From: Astrobacterium formosum
Lineage (GTDB): Bacteria > Pseudomonadota > Alphaproteobacteria > Rhizobiales > Xanthobacteraceae
Direction of reading: 5' to 3'
Assembly (NCBI GenBank): GCA_030848545.1
Contig: JAVDCA010000018.1
Coordinates: 91,866 to 155,865, forward strand
DNA: 64,000 nt
A program made the position numbers and the translations under genes. The notes beneath the pieces were generated by a model. That model saw nothing but the letters and a program-made list of their open reading frames with translations, did not search any database and was not told the origin of the DNA. Shown here piece by piece: positions 10,576 to 18,554 of the stretch. The stretch's first letter is position 1, and each line of letters starts with the position of its first letter.

Positions 10576-10615
10576 CCACCGCCCCCTCCCCCGCTTGCGG
10601 GGGAGGGGGCAGGCC
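10576..10615. repeat. R2-type GC palindrome between binding protein and permease
   Basis: gccccctcccccgc (10581-10594) and gcgggggagggggc (10597-10610) are exact reverse complements around a TT loop. The same core palindrome recurs at 27033-27056. It lies inside the importer operon just after the binding-protein gene, where a strong hairpin could raise the stability of the upstream mRNA relative to the membrane genes. Confidence 0.85.
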
Positions 10616-10622
10616 GAGGCCG

Positions 10623-11609
10623 TCACGAGCCGATCTTTTTGGCCGCCTTTTCGAGCGGAGCGAGGTGCCAGAAATCCTCGACCTTCAGCTTATCCGCCGG
10701 GCCTTCGAGTTGGCCGGCTTCCACGTAGAACTCGAAATCGGCCTTGGCGGCCGCGGCGCCGCCGCCGGAGGCGTTGAACATGCCGGCCGCGAAGCCGTCG
10801 GTGTAGAACTTGGTGACGTCGGCAACGACCTCCTTGGGCAGATCCTTGAGCAGGTTGCGCTTCGTGCGCTCGCGCTCGATGACGCCGGGGTCTCGGCCCA
10901 TCTCGGCCCACAGCCGGGTGAATTCCTCGACGATGATGTCGAGCTTGTCGGCGTTCTTGCCCATCCAGTCGGTGCGGGCGAACAGGACCTCGTCGCTCGC
11001 CGGATTGTCCAGGGACGGCAGCACCACGAAGCGCTCGCCGCCCTTCTCCTTGAGCTTGTTGGTATTGGCGAGATCCAGAATGGTGGCTTTGATCTGGCCG
11101 TTGAGGAGCGCGACGATGCGGTTTTCCGAGCCGGCGACGTAGTTGCGCTGTCCGAACGAGATGTTGTTGCGCTTGGCGAGAATGTTGCCGATCGCCTCGG
11201 TGCCGCTGCCGCGGGCGTGGAACGTCATGGCGGCGCCGTCGAGGGACTTCCAGTCCGGATGGGCGTTCTTGTCGGCGACCGCGAAGAAGACCAGGCGGGT
11301 CACCTGGAAGAGATTGCGCACCGGCGCCTTGGTCTTCTGCATGATCGAGTAGGGGGTGGCGACGCCGATATCGGCCTGGCCGTTCACCACCGCCTGGATG
11401 GCGAGGTCCTCCTTGGAGAAGGAGGTGAGCTTGAAGTCGACGCCGCGCTCCTTGGCGCGCTCGAAAGCAATGACGACGGCCAGCGTCTCCACCGAAACGG
11501 TATCCCCCAGTGCGATCTGGACGGTCTGGGCGGCGGCAGGGGCTGCGAGTGTCAGGGTGAGCGCGCCGACGGCGGCAAGGCGGCGCAGCGCATGCGAAGA
11601 TGCGGTCAT
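10623..11609 (-). CDS. ABC transporter substrate-binding protein (NMT1/SsuA-like)
   Basis: 328 residues with a clear signal peptide (MTASSHALRRLAAVGALTLT, cut after PAAAQ). The mature part has the type II periplasmic-binding fold seen in NMT1, SsuA and TauA proteins: VQIALGDTVSVETLAVVIAFERAKERG, then a QADIGVATPYSIM ligand-lobe motif and NGQIKATILDLANT. A good GGGAGGA ribosome site precedes the ATG. It is the first gene of the importer operon. Known relatives bind sulfonates, nitrate, aromatic acids or thiamine precursors; no motif here settles which. Confidence 0.88.
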   Translation of the reverse strand: MTASSHALRRLAAVGALTLTLAAPAAAQTVQIALGDTVSVETLAVVIAFERAKERGVDFKLTSFSKEDLAIQAVVNGQADIGVATPYSIMQKTKAPVRNLFQVTRLVFFAVADKNAHPDWKSLDGAAMTFHARGSGTEAIGNILAKRNNISFGQRNYVAGSENRIVALLNGQIKATILDLANTNKLKEKGGERFVVLPSLDNPASDEVLFARTDWMGKNADKLDIIVEEFTRLWAEMGRDPGVIERERTKRNLLKDLPKEVVADVTKFYTDGFAAGMFNASGGGAAAAKADFEFYVEAGQLEGPADKLKVEDFWHLAPLEKAAKKIGS

Positions 11610-11794
11610 GGCGGTTCCTCCCTTGGCGCCCGGACGGCTCTTGGATGGCCATCCTGGAAGACGCGGGGTGCGTCATTATTGTCAAATCGGCCGGCGACGC
11701 AAAGCCGATCCACGCGACGTTCGGACGCGCACAGGGTTCCGACGCGCATGTGTGCGGCAGCGCGCCTTGGATTTTCACGAAGTCGAAATTGGGG

Positions 11795-12187
11795 AGAAAG
11801 GGATAAGTGGAGGCTTCTGTTGCCAGGTGCCTCCGAACCCCGCCTGCCGGAGCTTATCCCGTCAGGACTTTAAGTTCGGCTTTTCAAACCGCTTACGCGG
11901 CCTGAGCAACCGGAGCATAGTTGTCATTCGCAACTACACAATTGGCCCGATAACGGCGGTACCATGCCGAGCAAAAGCTCGCCCTTTACGCCCTCGTCGA
12001 TCCTATTTCGCCCCCGCCGGTGCGGTCCTCAGAGTTCGGTCCTCAGAGTTCGGTCCTTCGAGCCTGATCTGGCGTCGCGCTGGCGACACCGAACCGCACG
12101 GGTGGAGGCGCCGGGTACTGCCCCCGGGTCCGATAGGTTTATTACGACGGCCATTTATCGCCATAGCCGGCTTGCGCCGGCATCCCC
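11795..12187 (-). ncRNA. ssrA: transfer-messenger RNA, permuted two-piece alphaproteobacterial type
   Basis: The tag frame at 11893-11931 (minus strand) reads GCG AAT GAC AAC TAT and onward to give ANDNYAPVAQAA followed by TAA, a canonical alphaproteobacterial tag. The coding piece starts near 12015 with GGGGGCG followed by the GGATCGACG core. The acceptor piece lies upstream and ends near 12101 in CGCCTCCACC after a T-arm (CCCGGGGGCAGTACCCGG). GGGGGCG pairs with CGCCUCC, including a G3-U70 wobble that marks alanine charging. CGATAA (12155-12160) can pair with TTATCG (11948-11953) to hold the pieces together. About 85 bases between the pieces are removed on maturation. A nested stem at 11800-11860 closes the coding piece. 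The exact ends are estimated. Confidence 0.92.
12023..12060. repeat. 14-bp tandem repeat in the ssrA intervening segment
   Basis: The unit cagagttcggtcct occurs twice in direct succession, within the run ggtcctcagagttc that begins near 12024, and is partly preceded and followed by a third ggtcct. It falls in the spacer between the two mature tmRNA pieces, a segment that is cut out and is free to vary. Confidence 0.75.
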
Positions 12188-12216
12188 AATATAGGGGTTC
12201 ACGGGCCGAGAAGAAA
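12188..12216 (-). promoter_or_regulatory. putative ssrA promoter
   Basis: On the minus strand TTTCTT (12216-12211) and TATATT (12193-12188) are 17 bases apart, which predicts transcription starting near 12181. The first transcribed bases would form a GNRA-capped hairpin, gccggc-gcaa-gccggc (12166-12181). The -10 is good and the -35 weak. Confidence 0.45.
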
Positions 12217-12283
12217 GGTCCCGGAGATCCATCCCGGGTGCCGGCGGCTGCGCGGCAGCGAAGCTGCCGGAGGCGGCCTTCCG

Positions 12284-12478
12284 TCAGGGCGCCGGCTTGT
12301 GCGGGCGCGGGCCGGGCCCGGTGGGACGCCCGGTGATCGACGGCGCGCAACGCACCATGACGAAGCGCGGATCGGCGAAGCTCATGGATGGGGCAGGGCG
12401 ACGCGCCGGTATGATATGCGGGCCGTCGACCTCGTCGTCGGCGGCGATCGTGGGTGAGACTCCGGAACCTGTCGCCAT
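12284..12478 (-). CDS. small hypothetical protein upstream of ssrA
   Basis: A 64-residue frame starting MATGSGVSPTIAADDEVDGP and ending in a Pro-rich, basic tail (RPTGPGPRPHKPAP). Support comes mainly from a strong ribosome site: GGAGG lies seven bases before the ATG. No family is recognised and no membrane segment is visible. It ends about 70 bases before the proposed ssrA promoter on the same strand. It could also be a chance ORF in a GC-rich gap. Confidence 0.4.
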   Translation of the reverse strand: MATGSGVSPTIAADDEVDGPHIIPARRPAPSMSFADPRFVMVRCAPSITGRPTGPGPRPHKPAP

Positions 12479-13033
12479 GATTATTCCTCCTTCGGGCTTC
12501 CGGCCGATGGGTTCGCCAGCGGCAAATTTCGTCGCACCGGTTGTGGCGGAGATTGTAGTCGCGCTGCCCGGCAGTCGCTTGATGCCGATCAACCTGAGCG
12601 TGCAACTCTGCCTTCCGGCAGCCGCCGAACCGGAGCGAGGCGGAGCCGGCACGCGAATCGTGTCGCCACCAAAGACCACCATTCGAGCCGACGTCATCCA
12701 CAAGACCGACGGCAGATCGGAATATGCGCCATCGACCTGCCGGCGCGATCACGCCGGCGCTGCCGCCGAACCGCGACGATGGCTGCGCTCGTTGCGAATC
12801 CCGCGAGTTGTTCGCGCAGCGTGGAGCGTCGATGTGTTCGGATGTCGTCGTCGTCTGCGGACCGGTTTCATGTCGTAACGGCATGAGATCGCGCGGGAAC
12901 GGCCTTGTTCGATTGTCGTCGCCTTGGCGCCTCACGAAGGTTTTTGTTGCCTACGGCCTTGTGCTAGGAAGCACCTGGGGTGCTTTCGAGGCGGTCTACG
13001 AATTTTAACGTAGGCCCTGCGAGGAGGATGAGT
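12479..13033. other. intergenic stretch upstream of tctB
   Basis: No convincing gene is seen; the frames present lack family similarity or ribosome sites. Near its right end a 7-bp hairpin, aagcacc-tgg-ggtgctt (12969-12985), lies about 50 bases before the tctB start and belongs to its probable leader. Confidence 0.5.
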
Positions 13034-13705
13034 ATGTCGGAGGGGGTTCGAGCCGCGCCGGGTCAAACCGGGCATGCGAAGGGCGGCGCCATCGCGGCCA
13101 TCGTGCTCAGCGCGATCGTGGCGCTTGCCGGATGGACGTCGCCGGCCGGCGGGTTTGCGCAGAGTGCGCTTTATCTTTGTGCGGTCGCGCTGGTGCTCGC
13201 CGGCGCCGCCATGCTGTTGCTGGGTCGTGCCGTTCACGGCCCGCGCGACTACTACGGTGGTCTGGCATTGATCGCCATGGCGATGTTCGCCATTTGGGCA
13301 TCGAACGATCTGCCGGGCATGCACGGTTTCGCCTTCGGGCCGGGCACCGGTCCGCGCATCTTCGCTTCGATGCTCGCGGTGATGGGTGCGGTCGTCGCCG
13401 TCATCGGCATGGCGGCCGAAGGCGCCGGGCTCGAACGCTACGCATTCCGCGGACCGTTCTTCATCACACTCGCGACGATCGTCTTCGCGTTCACGATCCG
13501 CAGTTTCGGCATGGTGATCGCGAGCTTCGTGTCGATCATGATCTCGGCCTCCGGCTCGAACGAGTCGAAAGTGGTGGAAACGATCATCTGGGGAGCGGTG
13601 CTGACGGCATTCTGTTCTCTCTTGTTCCCCTACGCGCTCAACCTGCCGATCCCTCTATGGCCGTCGCCGAACATCTCGTTGGCGAACATGTTCTCCATCC
13701 GCTGA
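13034..13705 (+). CDS. tctB: tripartite tricarboxylate transporter small membrane subunit (TctB)
   Basis: 223 residues with about four or five hydrophobic helices, including IAAIVLSAIVALAGW, ALYLCAVALVLAGAAMLLLG, FFITLATIVFAFTIRSFGM and IIWGAVLTAFCSLLFPYAL, the layout of TctB. The family forms the small membrane part of secondary carriers that take up tricarboxylates and related acids with a periplasmic TctC protein. GAGGAGG lies six bases before the chosen ATG; a second ATG two codons earlier touches that ribosome site. tctA follows after 37 bases. No tctC is adjacent. Confidence 0.85.
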   Translation: MSEGVRAAPGQTGHAKGGAIAAIVLSAIVALAGWTSPAGGFAQSALYLCAVALVLAGAAMLLLGRAVHGPRDYYGGLALIAMAMFAIWASNDLPGMHGFAFGPGTGPRIFASMLAVMGAVVAVIGMAAEGAGLERYAFRGPFFITLATIVFAFTIRSFGMVIASFVSIMISASGSNESKVVETIIWGAVLTAFCSLLFPYALNLPIPLWPSPNISLANMFSIR

Positions 13706-13742
13706 TGCTGTTTTAGCCGCATCCATAGAGAGTGACGCAAAG

Positions 13743-15251
13743 ATGTTTGAGCTCATCAGCAATCTCGGCCTCGGCATGTCGGTGGCGGTGACGCCCACCA
13801 ATCTCATGCTGTGTGTCATCGGCGTGCTCGTCGGCACGCTCATCGGCGTGCTGCCCGGCATCGGCCCCTTGGCGACCATCGCCATGCTGCTGCCGATCAC
13901 CTTCGGGTTGCCGCCGGTCGGCGCCCTCATCATGCTCGCCGGCATCTATTACGGCTCGCAATACGGTGGGTCGACGACCTCGATCCTGGTCAACATCCCG
14001 GGCGAAGCGGCCTCGGTGGTGACGACGCTCGACGGTCACCAGATGGCGCTGCAGGGCCGCGCCGGCCCGGCGCTCGCCATCGCGGCGATCGGCTCGTTCT
14101 TCGCCGGCTGCGTTGCGACCGTGCTGGTCGCCGCGCTGGGCGGCCCGCTCACCTCGGTCGCGCTCCTGTTCGGCCCGGCCGAGTATTTCGCCCTCATGGT
14201 GCTCGGCCTCGTGTTCGCGGTCGTGCTCGCCAAGGGGTCGATCCCGAAGGCGATTGCCATGATCCTGCTCGGCCTGATGGCGTCGATGGTCGGCTCCGAT
14301 ATCGAGACCGGTCAGTCGCGCATGTCGTTCGACCTGCCGGAACTCGCCGACGGCATCAGTTTCGTCACCGTCGCCATGGGGGTGTTCGGCTATGCGGAAA
14401 TCACCCGCAATCTCGAGCACGGCAGCGGTACCCGCAATGTCATCAATGCCAAACTCTCCGGCCTGATGCCGACCTGGGCGGATCTCAAAGCCTCGGCCGG
14501 CGCCATCGGCCGCGGTACCGCGCTCGGCTCGATCCTCGGCATCCTGCCGGGCGGCGGCGCCGTCATCTCGGCATTTGCCGCCTATACGTTCGAGAAGAAG
14601 ATGTCGAAGCATCCCGAACGCTTCGGCAAGGGAGCGATCGAGGGTGTGGCGGCGCCGGAAAGCGCCAACAACGCCGCCTCGCAGACCTCGTTCATCCCGC
14701 TCCTGACCCTCGGCATCCCGCCGAACGCCGTCATGGCCCTCATGGTCGGCGCCATGACGATCCACGGCATCGTGCCGGGGCCTCAGGTCATGACCAAGCA
14801 GCCGGAACTGTTCTGGGGCATGATCGCCTCCATGTGGATCGGCAACGCCCTGCTGGTCATCATCAACCTGCCGCTGGTCGGCATCTGGGTGAAGCTCCTG
14901 CAGGTGCCCTACCGGCTGCTCTATCCGGCGATCCTGATCTTCTGCGCCATCGGCGTCTACTCGATCAACAACTCGCCGTTCGACGTGCTGCTGGTCGCGT
15001 TCTTCGGGCTGTTCGGCTACTGGCTCGTCAAGCACGATTTCGAGCCGGCGCCGATGATCCTCGGCTTCGTGCTGGGCCCGCTGATGGAAGAGAATCTGCG
15101 CCGCGCCATGCTGATCGCGCGCGGCGATCCGACCACCTTCGTGACCCGGCCGATCTCGGCCGGGCTGCTCGCCCTTGCGTCCTTCATGCTGTTGCTGGCG
15201 GTGCTGCCGATGATCCGCAGCAAGCGCGAGGAAGTGTTCGTCGAGGATTGA
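13743..15251 (+). CDS. tctA: tripartite tricarboxylate transporter large permease (TctA)
   Basis: 502 residues, the usual TctA length, with about twelve membrane helices. The two family hallmarks are clear: VGTLIGVLPGIGPLATIAMLLP near the N-terminus and GSILGILPGGGAVISAFAAY in the middle, plus YYGSQYGGSTTSILVNIPGE. It is the channel-forming subunit working with TctB and a TctC binding protein to import carboxylates. The binding protein must be encoded elsewhere; the only tctC-like sequence seen is a remnant near 36.3 kb. A strong GC hairpin follows the stop. Confidence 0.95.
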   Translation: MFELISNLGLGMSVAVTPTNLMLCVIGVLVGTLIGVLPGIGPLATIAMLLPITFGLPPVGALIMLAGIYYGSQYGGSTTSILVNIPGEAASVVTTLDGHQMALQGRAGPALAIAAIGSFFAGCVATVLVAALGGPLTSVALLFGPAEYFALMVLGLVFAVVLAKGSIPKAIAMILLGLMASMVGSDIETGQSRMSFDLPELADGISFVTVAMGVFGYAEITRNLEHGSGTRNVINAKLSGLMPTWADLKASAGAIGRGTALGSILGILPGGGAVISAFAAYTFEKKMSKHPERFGKGAIEGVAAPESANNAASQTSFIPLLTLGIPPNAVMALMVGAMTIHGIVPGPQVMTKQPELFWGMIASMWIGNALLVIINLPLVGIWVKLLQVPYRLLYPAILIFCAIGVYSINNSPFDVLLVAFFGLFGYWLVKHDFEPAPMILGFVLGPLMEENLRRAMLIARGDPTTFVTRPISAGLLALASFMLLLAVLPMIRSKREEVFVED

Positions 15252-15284
15252 GCCGGACGCTCGGTCTCCTCAAAGCGAGTACGT

Positions 15285-15310
15285 CCCCCCGGGGAAGTGT
15301 CCCCGGGGGG
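15285..15310 (+). terminator. strong GC hairpin after tctA
   Basis: ccccccgggg (15285-15294) and ccccgggggg (15301-15310) pair perfectly around a 6-base loop, 34 bases past the tctA stop. No T tract follows, so it may protect the 3' end or slow polymerase rather than be a classical terminator. Confidence 0.5.
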
Positions 15311-15493
15311 GCCTTGCCCGGTGACGGGGCGCGACCCATACGCCCAGTATGCAACCAAGCTCAAGTCGTGGGCATGATCAAAGTCTGACTGGCCAACCCG
15401 CAATCGGCCGCTGGCTTTAGGCCGTGGGCCCTCCGCGCCGGGCGGGGGACATGGTAAGGTCCCGCTCGACTCAAAGGACGCGAGAGAACTCCC

Positions 15494-16288
15494 GTGCGGC
15501 AATATCACGATCTCCTCAACCGCATCCTCTCCGAGGGCGTGCACAAGAATGACCGCACCGGTACCGGCACGCGCTCCATTTTCGGCCATCAGATGCGCTT
15601 CGACCTTGCGCAAGGCTTTCCGCTCGTCACCACCAAGAAGCTGCACCTCAAGTCCATCATCCACGAGCTGCTGTGGTTTCTGGCCGGCGACACCAACGTC
15701 AAATACCTCCGCGACCGCGGCGTCACCATCTGGGACGAATGGGCGGATGAAAACGGCGATCTCGGCCCCGTCTACGGCCGCCAATGGCGCTCATGGCCGA
15801 AGCCGGACGGTGGCGCGGTCGACCAGATTTCCGACGTCGTCGCCACCATCCGGCGCGATCCCGACTCCCGCCGCCTGATCGTATCGGCCTGGAATCCGGC
15901 CGAGCTCGACCAGATGGCGCTCGCCCCCTGCCACTGTCTGTTCCAGTTCTACGTCGCGGGAGGCCGCCTGTCGTGCCAGCTCTACCAGCGCTCCGCCGAC
16001 GTCTTTCTCGGCGTGCCGTTCAACATCGCGTCCTATGCGTTGTTGACCATGATGGTCGCGCAGGTGACCGGGCTCGAAGCCGGCGACTTCGTCCATACCT
16101 TCGGCGACGTTCATCTCTATTCCAACCACGTCGAACAGGCACGCCTCCAGCTCGGCCGCGATCCGAGGCCGCTGCCGCGCATGCGCCTCGACCCTTCGGT
16201 CCAGGATATCTTCGCTTTCCGCTACGAGGATTTTTCCCTCGAAGGCTACGAGCCCCACCCGCACATCAAGGCGCCGGTGGCGGTGTGA
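15494..16288 (+). CDS. thyA: thymidylate synthase
   Basis: 264 residues, the same length as the E. coli enzyme. ThyA methylates dUMP to dTMP using methylenetetrahydrofolate. The catalytic loop [13 protein letters not shown] places the nucleophile at Cys146, and the [42 protein letters not shown] and [13 protein letters not shown] segments are intact. The start is GTG. folA follows with one GNAT gene between them, which makes functional sense because ThyA produces the dihydrofolate that FolA recycles. Confidence 0.97.
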   Translation: MRQYHDLLNRILSEGVHKNDRTGTGTRSIFGHQMRFDLAQGFPLVTTKKLHLKSIIHELLWFLAGDTNVKYLRDRGVTIWDEWADENGDLGPVYGRQWRSWPKPDGGAVDQISDVVATIRRDPDSRRLIVSAWNPAELDQMALAPCHCLFQFYVAGGRLSCQLYQRSADVFLGVPFNIASYALLTMMVAQVTGLEAGDFVHTFGDVHLYSNHVEQARLQLGRDPRPLPRMRLDPSVQDIFAFRYEDFSLEGYEPHPHIKAPVAV

Positions 16289-16307
16289 TCAGCATGGAAT
16301 TCGGCCC

Positions 16308-16793
16308 ATGGCCCTCGTGATCCGTCCCGCCCGGCCCGCCGACGCGGCGCTGATTCATTCCCTCGTGCGCGAACTCGCCGCCTACGAAAAGCTTACCCAC
16401 GAGGTGATGGCGAGCGAGGGCGCGCTCGCCGAGGCGCTGTTCTCAGCGCATCCGAGCGTGTTCTGCGACATCGCGGAGTGGAGCGGCGAGCCGGCCGGCT
16501 TCGCGGTCTGGTTCAAGAATTTCTCCACGTTCAGCGGCCGCCACGGCATCTATCTGGAGGACCTGTTCGTGCGTCCGGCGCACCGTCGCAAGGGCATCGG
16601 CCGGGCGCTCCTGGTGCATCTGGCCCGTCGCTGCATGGCGGAAGGCTGGACGCGGCTGCAATGGTCGGTGCTCGACTGGAACAAGCCCGCGATCGAATTC
16701 TACGGCTCGCTGGGGGCGGATCTGCTGCCCGACTGGCGGTTGTGCCGGATCGGCGATTCGCGACTCGCCAGGCTGGCCCGGCAGGCGAGTTGA
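16308..16793 (+). CDS. GNAT family N-acetyltransferase (SSAT-like)
   Basis: 161 residues with a full GNAT core. The acetyl-CoA site is LFVRPAHRRKGIGRALLVHL (R/Q-x-x-G-x-G/A type). The N-terminal LIHSLVRELAAYEKL and the DLFV, DWN and FYGSLGA motifs resemble the spermidine/spermine and thialysine acetyltransferase branch. It starts 19 bases after thyA and is probably in the same transcript as thyA and folA. The substrate is not certain; polyamines or other small amines are the likeliest. Confidence 0.85.
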   Translation: MALVIRPARPADAALIHSLVRELAAYEKLTHEVMASEGALAEALFSAHPSVFCDIAEWSGEPAGFAVWFKNFSTFSGRHGIYLEDLFVRPAHRRKGIGRALLVHLARRCMAEGWTRLQWSVLDWNKPAIEFYGSLGADLLPDWRLCRIGDSRLARLARQAS

Positions 16794-16833
16794 CCCAAAG
16801 AATCGGACCCGAAGACCCCGACAGGGAGTGCGG

Positions 16834-17367
16834 ATGGAAATCGTCTTCGTCGTCGCCATGGCGGATAATGGCGTCATTGGCCGGGAGGGTGTCATGCCGT
16901 GGCGGCTCAAATCGGAGCTGCGGCACTTCCGCGCGCTCACCCTCGGACACCCTGTCGTGATGGGCCGCAAGACCTATCTGGCCATCGGGCGACCGCTTCC
17001 GGGCCGTACCAATATCGTGGTGAGCCGTGATCCGAACCTCTCATTCCCAGGCGTCACGGTGGCGCCGTCGACCGCTGCAGCCCTCGCGGTGGCGCACGGC
17101 GACGCCCTGCGGCGCGGCGTCGACGCCGTCATGGTGATCGGTGGCGCCGACATCTATGCGCAACTCACGGCGGATGCCGACCGGCTGGAACTCACCCGCG
17201 TGCGTATGCGGCCGGACGGCGATGCCTTCTTCGCCGAGCCGGACCCCGCCGTGTGGCGTCTCGACGCATCGGCGGAACACCCGGCCGGAGCCGGAGATGA
17301 AGCCCCGTTTACCACCCAGACCTATCGTCGCGTTGAAAGGCCGGGGGGTAACCCCTATAAGGCCTAG
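16834..17367 (+). CDS. folA: dihydrofolate reductase
   Basis: 177 residues. The enzyme reduces dihydrofolate to tetrahydrofolate with NADPH. MPWRLKSELRHF carries the conserved Trp22-like position and an acidic active-site residue (Glu28), followed by VVMGRKTYLAIGRPLPGRTNIVVSR and MVIGGADIYAQ. ATG 16834 is preferred over GTG 16828 because AGGGAG sits five bases before it. The tail after about residue 160 is slightly longer than in E. coli. It completes the thyA-folA thymidylate cycle pair. Confidence 0.95.
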   Translation: MEIVFVVAMADNGVIGREGVMPWRLKSELRHFRALTLGHPVVMGRKTYLAIGRPLPGRTNIVVSRDPNLSFPGVTVAPSTAAALAVAHGDALRRGVDAVMVIGGADIYAQLTADADRLELTRVRMRPDGDAFFAEPDPAVWRLDASAEHPAGAGDEAPFTTQTYRRVERPGGNPYKA

Positions 17368-17414
17368 CCAGAACGACAATAAGGACGCCCAGACGGGCGA
17401 TCGAGGAGACTTCT

Positions 17415-18554
17415 ATGCCGTGGAATAACCAAGGCGGAGGCCCGTGGGGCTCTGGTCCCCGTGGCCCTTGGGGGTCGGGCCCGCAATCGCAGGGGCCGAC
17501 GCCTCCGGACCTGGAGGACCTGCTGCGCCGCAGCCAGGACAAGCTGCGCTCGGTGCTGCCGGGCGGCGGGGTCGGTGGCAAGGGCGTTGCCATCGCGGCC
17601 CTGGTGGGGCTCGTCCTGTGGGGGGCGTCAGGCTTCTTCCGGGTGCAACCGGACGAACTCGGCGTCGTGCTGCGCTTCGGCCAGCATGTCCGCACGGTCA
17701 ATCCCGGCCTCAACTACCATCTGCCCTATCCGGTCGAGACGGTGCTCACCCCCAAGGTGACGACCAACAATCCGATCCATATCGGCATGCGCCTCGTCGA
17801 CGACATGCGCCGCGGCACCACCACCCGCGACGTGCCGGAGGAAAGCCTGATGCTGACCGGCGACGAGAACATCGTCGACGTCGACTTCACGGTATTCTGG
17901 CGGGTCAAGGCGACCTCGCGCGAAGGGGTGGCCGACTTCCTGTTCAATATCCAGAATCCGGAAGGAACCGTGAAGGCGGTGGCCGAGAGCGCCATGCGCG
18001 AGGTGATCGGCCGCTCCGAAATCCAGCCGATCCTCACCGGCGCCCGGCAGACCACCGAAGCCGCCGTGCACGAGCTGATGCAGAAGACCCTCGACCAGTA
18101 CGGCGCCGGCATCACCATCTTCCAGGTGCAGATGCAGAAGGTCGATCCGCCCAGCCAGGTCATCGACGCCTTCCGCGACGTCCAGGCGTCGCGCGCCGAC
18201 CAGGAGCGCGCCCAGAACGAGGCGCAGACCTACGCCAACCGGGTGGTGCCCGAGGCGCGCGGCCGTGTCGCCCAGATCGTCCAGGCGGCCGAAGCCTACA
18301 AGGAGCAGACCGTCGCCGAGGCCAAGGGCCAGGCGGCGCGCTTCACCAAGGTGCTCGAAGAGTACACCAAAGCCCCGCAGGTGACGCGCGAACGCATCTA
18401 TCTTGAGACGATCGAGCGCATCTTCGCCGGCACCGACAAGATCATCCTCGATTCCGGCGGCGCTGCCGGCGGCTCGGGCGTCGTGCCCTATCTGCCGCTC
18501 AACGAACTCACGCGCCGTCCGGCGGCGCAGCCACAGGCGGGAGCCACGCGATGA
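17415..18554 (+). CDS. hflK: FtsH protease modulator HflK
   Basis: 379 residues. A Gly/Pro-rich cytoplasmic start (MPWNNQGGGPWGSGPRG), one membrane helix (VAIAALVGLVLWGASGFF) and an SPFH/band-7 domain (VQPDELGVVLRFGQHVRTVNPGLNYHLPYP) are followed by a long helical region with EAQTYANRVVPEARG. HflK and HflC form a large cage around the membrane protease FtsH and limit its activity. A GAGGAGA ribosome site precedes the ATG. The stop overlaps the hflC start by four bases (ATGA). Confidence 0.96.
   Translation: MPWNNQGGGPWGSGPRGPWGSGPQSQGPTPPDLEDLLRRSQDKLRSVLPGGGVGGKGVAIAALVGLVLWGASGFFRVQPDELGVVLRFGQHVRTVNPGLNYHLPYPVETVLTPKVTTNNPIHIGMRLVDDMRRGTTTRDVPEESLMLTGDENIVDVDFTVFWRVKATSREGVADFLFNIQNPEGTVKAVAESAMREVIGRSEIQPILTGARQTTEAAVHELMQKTLDQYGAGITIFQVQMQKVDPPSQVIDAFRDVQASRADQERAQNEAQTYANRVVPEARGRVAQIVQAAEAYKEQTVAEAKGQAARFTKVLEEYTKAPQVTRERIYLETIERIFAGTDKIILDSGGAAGGSGVVPYLPLNELTRRPAAQPQAGATR

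Noticed and set aside
11800..11860. Nested stems gggataag/cttatccc and ggaggc/gcctcc, first considered a riboswitch for the importer operon at 10.6-11.6 kb
   Set aside because: They lie directly after the tmRNA tag frame on the same strand and are better explained as the 3' structure of the tmRNA coding piece.
12003..12935. Long minus-strand frame (310 codons) across the ssrA region, with further frames on the plus strand
   Set aside because: It overlaps the tmRNA tag, acceptor stem and spacer repeat, shows no protein family features, and is rich in Arg and repeats of the underlying RNA gene.
13713..15035. 440-codon frame antisense to tctA
   Set aside because: Composition is Asp/His/Arg/Gln-rich and low in complexity, as expected for the reverse of a hydrophobic membrane gene; tctA on the other strand has full family motifs.
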